Assembly (NCBI GenBank): GCA_963728935.1
Contig: CAVSMC010000001.1
Location: 1,364,001 to 1,428,000 of the forward strand
Length of the DNA: 64,000 bases
Reading direction: 5' to 3'
DNA from: CAVSMC01 sp963728935
GTDB taxonomy: Bacteria; Pseudomonadota; Gammaproteobacteria; Burkholderiales; Casimicrobiaceae
Positions 8,523 to 17,084 of the stretch are shown piece after piece. The position numbers and the translations under genes were made by a program. Numbering within the stretch: the first letter of the stretch is position 1; every line of letters starts with the position of its first letter. The notes below the pieces were generated by a model that was not told the origin of the DNA, made no database searches, and was given only the letters and a program-made list of their open reading frames with translations.

Positions 8523-10124
8523 ATGGAATCGCCGATCGCGATGCGAAGCCTCACGCTGGGCGGGCTCGTCGCGCGCCATGCACGCTACCGGCCGCATCAC
8601 ACGGCGGTGATCGTCGCGGCGCGAAACGCGAGCGAGCGCGAGATCCGGCTCACATGGCGGGAACTCGACGCGTACGTCAATCGCTGGGCGAACGCGCTTT
8701 CCACCCTGGGCGTGGAACGCGGCGAGCGCGTTGCAACCGTGCTCGGCAATTCGCTCGAGCTCCTCGCAACGTACTGGGCGTGCGCGAAGCTCGGCGCGGT
8801 CATCGTGCCGCTGTCGCCGCTGTTGACGGCGACGGGAATGGCTTCGCTCGTCGCCGACGCGCCGCCGAAAGTGGTCGTCGTGTCGACTGACGTGTTGCCG
8901 GTCATCGAAGCGCTGCGCTCGATGTCCGAGCTTCGTGCCGTCTGCGAACGCGCGGTGTGGGTGCTGATCGACGCCGCCGCCGATCACGAAGCGATCGGAG
9001 TTCGCGCGTTCGGCGCGCTCGTCGGCGACGCGAGCGACGCGCCGCCGGCGGCTGTTGCCGACGTGGGCGACCTGCTGACGCTGATGTATACGTCGGGAAC
9101 GACCGGCTTGCCGAAGGGCATCCAGCACACGCATTTCATTCGCGCGATGTACGCGACGACGATGGCGAACGCGTGGCGGATGGCGCCCGAGTCGGTCGTG
9201 CTGCATTCGGGCGCGATCGTCTTCAACGGCGCGATGACGACGATGTTCCCGGCGTTCATGTGCGGCGCGACTTACGTGCTGCATCGCGCGTTCGATGCCG
9301 AGGCGTTCATCGCGACCGTCGAGCTCGAGCGCGTCACGCATACGATGCTCGTGCCGTCGCAGATCGTCGCGATCATGAACGCAGCGGGGTTCGAGCCGTC
9401 GCGGCTCGCGTCGCTCGAAATGCTGCTTTCGCTCGGCGCGCCGCTGATGAAGGAGCACAAGGATCGGTTGAAGCGCTTGTTGCCGCGTCGCTTCTACGAG
9501 CTCTACGGCTTGACCGAGGGCTTCATCACCGTGCTCGATCGCGACGATGCCGAGCGCAAGGCTGGAAGCGTCGGCGTGCCGCCGCCGTTCTACGAGATGC
9601 GCGTCGTCGGTGACGACGGGCGCGAGGTCGCGGCGGGATCGATCGGCGAAATCGTCGGCCGCGGCCCGATCACGATGCCCGGCTATTACAACCGGCCCGA
9701 GCAGACCGCGTCGGCGCTTCGCGACGGCTGGCTCTACACCGGCGATCTCGGCTACGTCGACGACGATGGCTTCCTGTTCCTCGTCGACCGCAAGAAGGAC
9801 ATGATCGATTCGGGCGGCGTCAAGGTCTATCCGAAGGACATCGAAGAGATTGCGTGTCGCCATCCGGCGATACGCGAGGTCGCCGTATTCGGCATTCCGC
9901 ACGAGCGCTGGGGGGAGACGCCGGTCGCGGCCGTCATCCTGCGCGAGCCGGGGTCGATCGAGGCTGACGCGTTGAAGGAATGGATCAACGCGCACGTCGC
10001 CGCCAAGTATCAGCGTTTGCATCGCGTGATCGTGATGGCCGACTTCCCGCGTAATGCAGCCGGCAAGACGCTCAAGCGGGAAATGCGCGCGGCGTTCTGG
10101 GAAGGAAAGGACCGCAAGATTTGA
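8523..10124 (+). CDS. AMP-dependent acyl-CoA synthetase/ligase
   Basis: A 533-residue member of the ANL adenylating superfamily that activates a carboxylic acid to the acyl-AMP and then the CoA thioester. The P-loop-like YTSGTTGLPKG, the YGLTEG motif, GWLYTGDLG, the hinge RKKDMI and the catalytic Lys in NAAGKTLKREM are all present. A GGGGAGAGG Shine-Dalgarno stretch lies just before the ATG. It follows the methyltransferase closely and is followed by a membrane protein one base after the stop. No beta-oxidation genes are adjacent, so the acyl substrate is unknown. Confidence 0.9.
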   Translation: MESPIAMRSLTLGGLVARHARYRPHHTAVIVAARNASEREIRLTWRELDAYVNRWANALSTLGVERGERVATVLGNSLELLATYWACAKLGAVIVPLSPLLTATGMASLVADAPPKVVVVSTDVLPVIEALRSMSELRAVCERAVWVLIDAAADHEAIGVRAFGALVGDASDAPPAAVADVGDLLTLMYTSGTTGLPKGIQHTHFIRAMYATTMANAWRMAPESVVLHSGAIVFNGAMTTMFPAFMCGATYVLHRAFDAEAFIATVELERVTHTMLVPSQIVAIMNAAGFEPSRLASLEMLLSLGAPLMKEHKDRLKRLLPRRFYELYGLTEGFITVLDRDDAERKAGSVGVPPPFYEMRVVGDDGREVAAGSIGEIVGRGPITMPGYYNRPEQTASALRDGWLYTGDLGYVDDDGFLFLVDRKKDMIDSGGVKVYPKDIEEIACRHPAIREVAVFGIPHERWGETPVAAVILREPGSIEADALKEWINAHVAAKYQRLHRVIVMADFPRNAAGKTLKREMRAAFWEGKDRKI

Positions 10125-10125
10125 T

Positions 10126-10602
10126 ATGGACGACGAGCGCATCGTGCGCGAGGAAGAGGAGCCGGGTCCCGTCGGCCGCGTGCTGATCGCGGGCATGCTC
10201 GCGACGTTCGCGTTGTTCTGCCTCGGCGTTGCCTTTCACTGGCTGAACGTCGAACCGTCGCGCGGCGTCCCGCGCGGTCTCGTCGGCGTCGTCGGCGCCG
10301 TCTGCGCGCTCGGCAGCGTCATCGCGCTGCTGCCGCGCGACTCGCGGGCGAGCGCGATCCTCGCAGCGCTTGCCATCACGGCGTTCGCGGCGATCGGCGG
10401 CTGGATCGCCTTCGGCCCGGGCGAGCGCCACTTCGGCATGTCGCTTTCGTTCGGCGCATTCGCCTCCGATGGCAATCCCGGCGAATGGATCGGGCGGATG
10501 GCGTTCGGGCTCGCCGCGTTGCTGTGCGGTTTGTGCGCGTTCGCGATGTGGCGCCATGCGCTGCGTTCGCGTCCCCCGGCCGACGGCCGCGGGACGCGTT
10601 AG
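10126..10602 (+). CDS. Hypothetical four-helix membrane protein
   Basis: A 158-residue protein with an acidic N-terminus (MDDERIVREEEEPG) and four hydrophobic segments, near residues 18-40, 48-65, 72-92 and 122-142. No family is recognised. The ATG at 10126 lies one base beyond the ligase stop, so it is probably the last gene of that transcript. Its own TAG stop overlaps the -10 box of the following decayed TRAP gene. Confidence 0.75.
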   Translation: MDDERIVREEEEPGPVGRVLIAGMLATFALFCLGVAFHWLNVEPSRGVPRGLVGVVGAVCALGSVIALLPRDSRASAILAALAITAFAAIGGWIAFGPGERHFGMSLSFGAFASDGNPGEWIGRMAFGLAALLCGLCAFAMWRHALRSRPPADGRGTR

Positions 10603-10658
10603 AATCGGCGCGGCTCGACGCAACGAGAAGCGACAACAACGAGGAGGCACCGATCATG
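10600..10658 (+). promoter_or_regulatory. Promoter -10 box and strong RBS of the dctP remnant
   Basis: TAGAAT at 10600-10605, the same -10 form seen elsewhere in the window, is followed by AGGAGG 8 nt before the ATG at 10656. No good -35 box is visible. The signals look intact although the gene they serve is broken. Confidence 0.45.
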
Positions 10659-11028
10659 CACCGTTCCATCGGTGCGATCGCATTCGTGATCGGTATCGCG
10701 GCGACGAGCCTCCCCGCGGCGCAGCAGGTGACGATCCGTTGGGGCGACGTCGTCGGCGGTACGCATCCGTCGGTGCAGATGATCGAGCGCATCGCCGCGG
10801 ACGTGAAGGGCAAGTCCAACGGCCGAATCGTCATCCAGTCGTTTCCCGGTGGGCAGCTCGGCGGCTCGCGCGACATGATCGATGCAGTGGCGAGCGGCGC
10901 GCAGCAGATCGTCACCGAAGGCGCCGCCAATTTCGGCGCTCCGCGTGGCGGTGCTCGCCAAGGTGCCGAAGCTGTTCGAGGCTAAGTGGGGCGCCGGAAC
11001 GTTCGAGAAGATCCAGGCGATCCGCTGA
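10656..11028 (+). pseudogene. dctP: TRAP transporter solute-binding protein (DctP), internally deleted
   Basis: The start encodes a signal peptide and the first 85 or so residues of a DctP-type TRAP binding protein (VTIRWGDVVGGTHPSVQM, then FPGGQLGGSRDMIDAVASGA). The rest of the roughly 320-residue protein is missing. After about 10945 a different frame encodes a C-terminus, VLAKVPKLFEAKWGAG then FEKIQAIR and a stop at 11026-11028, which fits the end of the same family. So a large internal deletion with a frame change has joined the two ends. DctP binds dicarboxylates or related acids in the periplasm and hands them to DctQM. Confidence 0.75.
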
Positions 11029-11032
11029 TGTC

Positions 11033-11106
11033 CGTCATTCCCGCGAACGCGGGAATCCAGTGTCGTTTCGACGAACGACGCTGGGTCCCCGCGTGCGCGG
11101 GGACGA
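11033..11106. repeat. Extragenic palindromic repeat (REP/BIME-like)
   Basis: Two strong hairpins flank a small central palindrome. The left stem pairs ATTCCCGC with GCGGGAAT (11037-11056). The centre pairs GTCGTT with AACGAC. The right stem pairs GTCCCCGCG with CGCGGGGAC (11085-11104). The CATTCCCGCG...CTGGGTCCCCGCG composition is that of a repeat dispersed in many proteobacterial genomes. It sits exactly between the dctP and dctQ remnants. Confidence 0.75.
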
Positions 11107-11113
11107 CCCTGCG

Positions 11114-11310
11114 GTGACCGTGCTCGCCCGCCTCGCCGCGCGCGGTCGACACGCTCGCGATCGCGACGTTCGCCGGCATGTTCGCCTGCGTGATCGCGCA
11201 GGTCGTGTTCCGCCATTTTCTGGGCAGTCCGCTCGCGTGGAGCGACGAGCTTGCGCGCTATGGTGCGCGTTTGTCGGCTGGGTCGTCGCCGCGCGACGGC
11301 GCAGTCGCTT
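11114..11310 (+). pseudogene. dctQ: TRAP transporter small permease (DctQ) remnant
   Basis: A fragment starting at GTG 11114 encodes VTVLARLAAR. After an apparent one-base shift it continues as VDTLAIATFAGMFACVIAQ and VVFRHFLGSPLAWSDELARY, the typical first helices of a TRAP small permease. A second shift leads to FVGWVVAARR and the homology ends at the convergent outer-membrane gene. DctM, the large permease, is absent. Together with the dctP remnant this marks the erosion of a complete dctPQM operon. Confidence 0.7.
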
Positions 11311-12091
11311 ACCAGCGCACGGTCGCGCCAGCCAGGAAGACGTCGCGCGGCGCCGAATCGTTCAGCCGGCTCTGATAGCCGACGTCGAGGTCCCAGTACT
11401 GATTGACGGTGTAGATTACGCCGATGCGTGCAACCGTCGGCCAGGTCGAGCGCGCAGGATCCGCGCTTCGCTCGGAGCCGACGTCGGCGGTCAGCTTCAA
11501 CCCTTCCCGCACGACCCATACCGCGCCGGCCGCCGCCACCCATGTGTCGCGGCGCTGCTCGGCCGTCGGCTCGTTGTACACGTATCCGGCGTTGAGGCTG
11601 AACGACCACGGAGCGGCGTCGAACGTCGCGATCAGCACGCCGCGATAGGCAGGCGTGCCCGATCCCAGCCCACGCGACTCGCTGCCCGTCGGAAGATCGA
11701 CGCCCGCGCGCACGCCGAGACTCACTGCGTCGACCTCGTAGAATCGCCATTTGAAATCGAGCGCCGTATCGCCGATGCCGCGCTCGCGTTCGCTGCCGTC
11801 GGCGGAGCTCGAGCGATTGTCGAGCCACGTCGGCCGCAAGATCAGATCGAAGTTCGCCGCAAGACCATAAGAGAGCTGCGGCCCGAGCTCGAACGATCGC
11901 GTATCGCCTTCATGCGCCTGCTGCACACCGAGCTCGAGCTCGAAGCGACCCTCGCCCTGCGTTCCGGTGTCCTCGGTCAACGACGGATGCGCGGCGAATG
12001 CGAGCGGCGTGCCGATGATCATGGCCGCCGCGCATAGACGTGAAAGCCACTTGCGCGCGCGGTAGATCGAATCTTGCTGCACGACGTCCAT
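11309..12091 (-). CDS. Outer-membrane beta-barrel protein (MetA-pathway/transporter-like, PF13557-type)
   Basis: A 260-residue protein with a signal peptide (hydrophobic segment AAAMIIGTPLAFAAHP) and alternating beta-strand segments ending in an aromatic residue (ATVRW), as in outer-membrane barrels. The order ELELGVQ, LSYGLAANFDL, GIGDTALDFKWRF and GVRAGVDLPTG matches the family annotated as putative MetA pathway of phenol degradation or simply transporter. It probably forms a small outer-membrane channel. It lies 9 nt downstream of the frameshifted chemotaxis receptor. The N-terminal start is approximate. Confidence 0.75.
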   Translation of the reverse strand: MDVVQQDSIYRARKWLSRLCAAAMIIGTPLAFAAHPSLTEDTGTQGEGRFELELGVQQAHEGDTRSFELGPQLSYGLAANFDLILRPTWLDNRSSSADGSERERGIGDTALDFKWRFYEVDAVSLGVRAGVDLPTGSESRGLGSGTPAYRGVLIATFDAAPWSFSLNAGYVYNEPTAEQRRDTWVAAAGAVWVVREGLKLTADVGSERSADPARSTWPTVARIGVIYTVNQYWDLDVGYQSRLNDSAPRDVFLAGATVRW

Positions 12092-12099
12092 CGAATCGG

Positions 12100-13817
12100 T
12101 CAGTGAACCGTTTTCGCCGCTTCGCGGACGCCCCCGACGCCGCCGGGCTGCGCCCCACGCGGCGCCGTCCTCGCCCGTTCGATCACCGCTCGCGCCGCTG
12201 ACGTCGCGTCGGTGTCGCTCACCGTGAACACGGCGACCGCATGAGCAAGCTCGCGTGCTTGCTGTTCCATCGATTCGGCCGCGGCCGCGCTTTGCTCGAC
12301 CAGCGCCGCATTCTGCTGCGTCACATGGTCCATCTGCGCGATCGCCTGGTTGACCTGCTCGATACCCGAGCTCTGCTCGTGACTCGCCGCCGCGATTTCC
12401 GCGATGATGTCGGTCACGCGCTTCACACTGGCGACGACCCCGGTCATTGTCCGTCCGGCGGCCTGCACGAGCTTCGAGCCCGACTCGACCTTCGTCACGG
12501 AATCGGTGATGAGCTCGTTGATCTCCTCGCCGCCGCTGCGCTGCGCTGCGCGAGGTTCCTCACTTCGCCCGCGACAACGGCGAAGCCGCGTCCCTGCTCG
12601 CCCGCACGTGCTGCTTCGACCGCGGCATTGAGCGCCAGAATGTTCGTTTGGAACGCGATCCCATCGATGACGCTGATGATGTCGGCGATTCTCCTCGACG
12701 ACCCGCTGATCGCTGCCATCATCGAGACGACGTCGCCGACGACTTTGCCGCCTTCGCCCGCCACGGTCGAGGCATTCGCCGCGAGCTGGTTCGCCTGGCG
12801 GGCGTTTTCGGCATTCTGCTTGACCGTCGACGTGAGCTCTTCCATCGACGCGGCGGTCTGCTCGAGGCTCGACGCCTGCTCTTCCGTACGGTGCGACAGA
12901 TCCGCGTTGCCGGCTGCAATCTGCTGGCTCGCGATGCCGACCGCCTCGGTCGACTCGCGGATGCGGCCGACGACGTCACCGAGCGTGTCCTGCATTTCCT
13001 TCATCGCAGCCAACACGCTGCTGCTGTCGTTCGCGTGGATCACGACGTCGCGCGTGAGATCGCCGGCGGCTACGCGCCTCGCGACCTCTCTCGTGTAGGC
13101 CGGCTCGCCGCCGAGCTGTCGGATCAGACCTCGGCCGATCGCCAAGCCCACGATCGAGCTCAGCGCGAGAACCGCGATGCACAAACCGACCGCGAGCTTG
13201 CGGGTGAGATCGGCTTCCCCTGCCACATGATCGGCCCTCGCACGCATACCCTGCATCTCCGCGTCGACGAACGAGCCCATGCTCTGCTGCAGCGCCACGC
13301 TCGCCTTGTCGAAGCCCGCCATCATCCGGTTGCCTTCTGCCGCGCCGCCGCGAACGTACGCCTGCGCCATGGTCACGCCGGCGTCGTAGTAGACGTTGAA
13401 GTCGACAACGACCTTGTCGACCAGCGCGACCTGCGATTGCGCGCCCTCGCCGTCGAAACGCGCGCGAAAGCGTTTCATGCCCTCGACGAATTCGTCGCGA
13501 TTCATCTTTGCTTCGGCAAAGCCGTCGTCGAGCCCGTCCTGCCCCCGCGTGGCGGAAATGTCGGACAGGAACTGTTGTACCTGGACGACGTTGCGCTGCA
13601 GGTCCTTCGCCTGCATCGCATAGTCCATTTCGGTCGAGATCTTCACCGCGACATCGAAGCGGATGTCGCCGAGCATCACCCACAGCCAGCAGGCGAACGC
13701 GCCGAACGGCAGAATCGGAAGCGCACCGCAGATCATGAGACGCTGATTGACGGTGAGCTTGGAGAGCAAGGAGTCGACGGCCGGACCGCTGCCGCGAGCG
13801 CGAGGGTTTTTCATCAT
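12100..13817 (-). pseudogene. Methyl-accepting chemotaxis protein with one frameshift
   Basis: A chemoreceptor of about 570 residues. A short N-terminal tail is followed by a first transmembrane helix (MICGALPILPFGAFACWLWV), a periplasmic four-helix-bundle-like domain, a second helix (LAVGLCIAVLALSSIVGLAI), a HAMP domain and the signalling domain, whose tip reads VIDGIAFQTNILALNAAVEA. After VRNLAQRSAAAA the frame breaks near 12537. Restoring one base gives EEINELITDSVTKVESG and the remaining 120 residues, with TQQNAALVEQSAAAAESMEQ. The ATG at 13817 starts MMKNPRARG; a second ATG follows directly. Either a real pseudogene or a sequencing error; the rest is intact. Confidence 0.85.
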
Positions 13818-14159
13818 GTTGTCCCGATTGTTCTTCTTCAGGTTGGTCGCAGTGGCTGCCGAACCGCTTCGCGAATGATGATGCGAACGGCGAAACGCGC
13901 CGCGCGAGCATCCTGCGTATCGACGGCTACGAAGCAGGTCTTGAGGCGAAGGCGACCGAAAGATTGATCGAGCGCAAGCCAATCGCGATTGTGGCCGCAG
14001 TTCGACGCGCCGCGCGGCGATCGGCCGCTGCGCGAATCGCAATTTGCCGGCGACGGCGACGGCGACGAGATGGCGCGCGAGCCGCGTCTCGGTGAGCGAG
14101 GCGTGGCGATAGAATGCACTCCGATCGCAAACGTGACCGAGCGTCGAGATCGCTGTCGA
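13818..14159. other. Intergenic region upstream of the receptor and of the ancestral dusA start
   Basis: No gene is supported here. A TAGAAT -10-like box at 14110-14115 lies about 45 nt before the displaced dusA start at 14160 and could be the ancestral dusA promoter, although no good -35 is visible. Confidence 0.4.
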
Positions 14160-14272
14160 ATGCATCGCTTGTCGTACAGGCTCTGCGTCGCGCCGATGAT
14201 GGATCGGTAGGTTTCACGCTCCCATGTCAATCGATTGCAATGCGGCGTGTGCAGGGCGTGTGCACGCACCCA
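14160..14272 (+). mobile_element. Left junction of the island array: displaced dusA 5' end plus element end
   Basis: The ATG at 14160 opens 16 codons reading MHRLSYRLCVAPMMDR and then TAG. This matches the start of DusA (MNSLSHRFCIAPMMD at 30131) up to the shared core GCGCCGATGATGGAT (14190-14204). After the core the sequence switches to a block also found after the cores at 20.8 and 26.4 kb, which includes GTGTGCAGGGCGTGTGCAC at 14247-14265. The 5' flank is not shared with the other copies. I therefore read this as the original chromosomal dusA start cut off by the first integration. Integration into the dusA 5' end is an established habit of some genomic islands and prophages. Confidence 0.75.
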
Positions 14273-14289
14273 CTTCGATGCGCTGCATT

Positions 14290-14443
14290 GGAGGTGAGCG
14301 GTGAGAAATCCAAGAAGGCGGCCGTTACGCGAGCCTTGGAGGAGTTCATCACCCGCCGCAGCCAGAAGCGCCTGGTCGACTTGATGGGAAAGCTCGAATG
14401 GGATGAGTCGTTCGACTACAAGGCCGAGCGCTCTCGCCGGTGA
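14290..14443 (+). pseudogene. vapB: VapB-type antitoxin lacking its N-terminus
   Basis: The last 50 or so residues are nearly identical to the intact antitoxin at 26589-26789 (VSGEK.KKAAVTRALEEF, LVDLMGKLEWDESFDY). The first 15 residues, which form the DNA-binding strand in this family, are replaced by sequence from the island end. The open frame could be entered from an ATG at 14240 inside the att block, giving a chimeric N-terminus. Autoregulation is probably lost. The C-terminal toxin-neutralising segment is kept, so it may still bind VapC if translated. Confidence 0.75.
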
Positions 14444-14853
14444 CGCTGTTAGTCGATACGAGCGGCTGGTCGCTCGCGTTCCGTCGCGACCAGGTCGCTG
14501 CCGCCCCTCAGGTCCGCGTATTGCGCAACGCGCTCGAAGGCGGCAAAACGATCGTGGTCACGGGTCTCGTCTTGCAGGAATTGCTGCAAGGATTTGCCGG
14601 CCCGAAGGCGCGAAAGGACATCGTTGACCGCTTTGCGGCGCTGCCGCTCTTGGCGCCGGACCGGCTGGATCACATCGATGCTGCGGAGCTGCGCAATCGC
14701 TGCCGCCGCGCCGGCTTGCAGATCGGCACGATCGACGCGGTAATCGCGCAGTTGTGCATTCGTCACGACCTCATGCTGCTGACAACTGACAACGATTTCG
14801 TCCTTGCCGCGCGACACTGTCCGCTGCGGATTTGGAGGCAGACGGCCACATAG
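14440..14853 (+). CDS. vapC: VapC-family PIN-domain toxin
   Basis: A 137-residue PIN-domain ribonuclease of the VapC type. The acidic residues are visible in LLVDTSGWSL, LVLQELLQG, IGTIDAVIAQL and TTDNDF. The GTG at 14440 overlaps the antitoxin stop in GTGA, the usual coupling of these pairs. It differs from the second copy at 26786-27199 at about a dozen positions by eye. In the first motif Gly stands where the second copy has Val. With its antitoxin damaged this toxin is either weakly expressed, neutralised by the second VapB, or inactive. Confidence 0.88.
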   Translation: MTLLVDTSGWSLAFRRDQVAAAPQVRVLRNALEGGKTIVVTGLVLQELLQGFAGPKARKDIVDRFAALPLLAPDRLDHIDAAELRNRCRRAGLQIGTIDAVIAQLCIRHDLMLLTTDNDFVLAARHCPLRIWRQTAT

Positions 14854-15039
14854 TCAATGGCTTGTCGCTTGCGGCGATTGCAGGACGCAGTTATGGCACT
14901 TCCTCCACGCGCGGATTGACGGCAGTCGGCCAACAGTGGACATTGATGCGCCCCCGAAATCAAAGGATAGGCATTTGCCCGGGGTGAACTTAATATACCG
15001 GGCGCAGGCAACCGGCATTCCACATCAGCGGAGGACTCG

Positions 15040-16080
15040 ATGACTTCGATTTGCGGCACGTACGCGTGCATCTCCCAATTCAAGACGGTCGTCGCGATTA
15101 CCACGCTTGCGGCAATCGCGGGCTACGCGCGCGCCGACGTGCTGGACGACGTCAAGGCGCGCGGCGTTCTGAAGTGCGGAGTGACGCTCGCCGCGCCCGG
15201 CTTCTCGGCCGAGGATAACAGCGGCAAGCGAACCGGCTTCGACGTCGACTTGTGCAAGGCGATCGCTGCGGCGGCGCTGGGAGACGACACCAAGATCCAG
15301 CTCGTGCCGATGGACCTGAAGACCGCATTCGCGGGACTGCCCGGCGGCGCCGTCGACGTGCTGACGCACCGTTTCACGTGGACGCAGAGCCGCGACGTCG
15401 GCGGGCTGAAGTTCGCGAAGGTGATGTTCTTCGACGGCCAGGGCTTCGCCGTCACGAAGAAGTCGCGCGCGAACAAGCTCGCGGACCTGAACAACGCGAC
15501 GATCTGCACCGCGCAAGGCAGCACGTCTGAGTTGATCGTGGCCGACTACTTCCGCGCAAACAAGATGAAGTACAAGATCGTCACGTTCGCCTCGCAGGAG
15601 CAAGCGTGGGACGCGTTCGTCGGCGGCCGCTGCGATGCGGCGATCAACGACCGCTCGGGACTCGCGGCGCGGCTCGCCAAGCTGGCGAACCGGAACGATT
15701 TCAAGGTGCTGCCGGAAACCGTCTCCAACGAGCCGATCGGGCCGGTCGTGGCGCAAGGTCAGCCGCGCTGGGAGGACGTGGTTCGCTTCACGCTGAACGC
15801 GCTGGTCGCGGCCGAGGAGCTCGGGATCACGCAGGCGAACGTCGACCCGATGCGCAGCTCGCCGGTACCGGACGTGCAGCGTCTGCTCGGAGCCACCGGC
15901 GAACTGGGCAAGCAGATGGGCCTCGCGGACGACTACGCGTACAAGGCCATCAAGGCCGTGGGCAACTACGGCGAGATCTGGGACCGCAACGTCGGCCCGA
16001 AGACGCCGCTGCGCCTCGATCGCGGCCGCAATGCGCTTGTCGTGAACGGCGGCCTGATGATGTCGGTGCCGGTGCGATAA
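15040..16080 (+). CDS. aapJ: General L-amino-acid ABC transporter, substrate-binding protein
   Basis: A 346-residue periplasmic solute-binding protein of the AapJ/BztA group. A signal peptide (residues about 15-32) precedes VLDDVKARGVLKCGV. The family block GFDVDLCKAIAAAALGD follows, and then the WTQSRD, CTAQGSTSEL and DRSGLAARLAKL segments. A GGAGG sits 5 nt before the ATG. It is the first gene of aapJQMP, which imports a broad range of L-amino acids. The operon lies inside the dusA island array, 180 nt after vapC. Confidence 0.92.
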   Translation: MTSICGTYACISQFKTVVAITTLAAIAGYARADVLDDVKARGVLKCGVTLAAPGFSAEDNSGKRTGFDVDLCKAIAAAALGDDTKIQLVPMDLKTAFAGLPGGAVDVLTHRFTWTQSRDVGGLKFAKVMFFDGQGFAVTKKSRANKLADLNNATICTAQGSTSELIVADYFRANKMKYKIVTFASQEQAWDAFVGGRCDAAINDRSGLAARLAKLANRNDFKVLPETVSNEPIGPVVAQGQPRWEDVVRFTLNALVAAEELGITQANVDPMRSSPVPDVQRLLGATGELGKQMGLADDYAYKAIKAVGNYGEIWDRNVGPKTPLRLDRGRNALVVNGGLMMSVPVR

Positions 16081-16093
16081 GCCCTTCATCGTC

Positions 16094-17083
16094 GTGAAGA
16101 TCCGCGGCGCCGTCCTCCGAGAGCGGCTGCCGGGCTACGTCGGTCAGGCGGTACTGCTCGCTGTCGTGGCGTGGCTCGCATTCGCCGGCGCTTCGAACTT
16201 TATCGACAACGTCACGCGGCTGCGCATCGCGAGCGGCTTTCGCTTTCTCGGCGTCCAGGCGGGCTTCGAGATCGCGCAGTCGCTCATCCCGTTCGAGGCG
16301 GGTGCGAACTATGGCCGCGCCGTCGTCGTCGCCACACTCAATACGCTGCTCGTCGTTGTGCTCGCTTCGCTGCTCAGCACGGTCGCCGCGCTGCTGATCG
16401 CCTTCGGGCGGCTGGCCGAGCACCCGCTCGTGCGCGGCACGTCGGCGCTGTATGTCGAGACGTTCCGCAACATTCCGCTGCTGTTGCAGATCTTCTTCTG
16501 GTATTTCTCGGTGCTTGCGGTGCTGCCGCCGGTGGGCGACAGTCTGCACTTCGGCGGCGTGCTCCTGAACAACCGCGGACTCTTTCTTCCGCGTCTGCAT
16601 TTCACCGACGGCGTTACGCTCGAATGGCCGCAGGCCGAGGGCTTCAACGTCGAGGGCGGCTTTGCGTTGTTGCCCGAGCTTGTCGCGCTTACGCTGGGGC
16701 TCGCGATCTACAACAGCGCGTTTCTTGCCGAGATCTTTCGAGCGGGGATTCTCTCGGTCGCTCGCGGACAGTCGGAGGCGGCGACGACGCTTGGCTTGAC
16801 CCGGATGCGCGCGGCGGTGCTGATCATCCTGCCGCAGGCGCTGCGTCTCGCGTTGCCGCCGGCAGCCGGGCAATACCAGACGCTTGCGAAAGCGTCCTCG
16901 CTGGGTGCCGCCATCGGTTATCCGGACATCATGCAGATCGTCGGCGGCACTATCCTGAGCCAGACCAGCCAGGCGCTCGAAGCGATGACGCTGGTCGTGC
17001 TTCTGTACGCCGGTATCAACCTGCTGATTGCGCTGGCGGTGAACGCGGCAAACCGCCGGACGATGAAGCGTCCGATGCGCTGA
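16094..17083 (+). CDS. aapQ: General L-amino-acid ABC transporter permease AapQ
   Basis: A 329-residue inner-membrane permease of the HisMQ type. Hydrophobic helices run from residue 15 onward. The long periplasmic stretch between the first helices (NFIDNVTRLRIASGFRFLGV) is typical of AapQ. The cytoplasmic EAA loop reads GQSEAATTLGLTRMRA. GTG 16094 is used as start because it is the first in-frame start after aapJ, 14 nt away. AapQ pairs with AapM. Confidence 0.9.
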   Translation: MKIRGAVLRERLPGYVGQAVLLAVVAWLAFAGASNFIDNVTRLRIASGFRFLGVQAGFEIAQSLIPFEAGANYGRAVVVATLNTLLVVVLASLLSTVAALLIAFGRLAEHPLVRGTSALYVETFRNIPLLLQIFFWYFSVLAVLPPVGDSLHFGGVLLNNRGLFLPRLHFTDGVTLEWPQAEGFNVEGGFALLPELVALTLGLAIYNSAFLAEIFRAGILSVARGQSEAATTLGLTRMRAAVLIILPQALRLALPPAAGQYQTLAKASSLGAAIGYPDIMQIVGGTILSQTSQALEAMTLVVLLYAGINLLIALAVNAANRRTMKRPMR

Positions 17084-17084
17084 C

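Noticed and set aside
11033..11106. Rho-independent terminator after dctP
   Set aside because: The hairpins are strong but lack a T-run and have the composition of a dispersed palindromic repeat.
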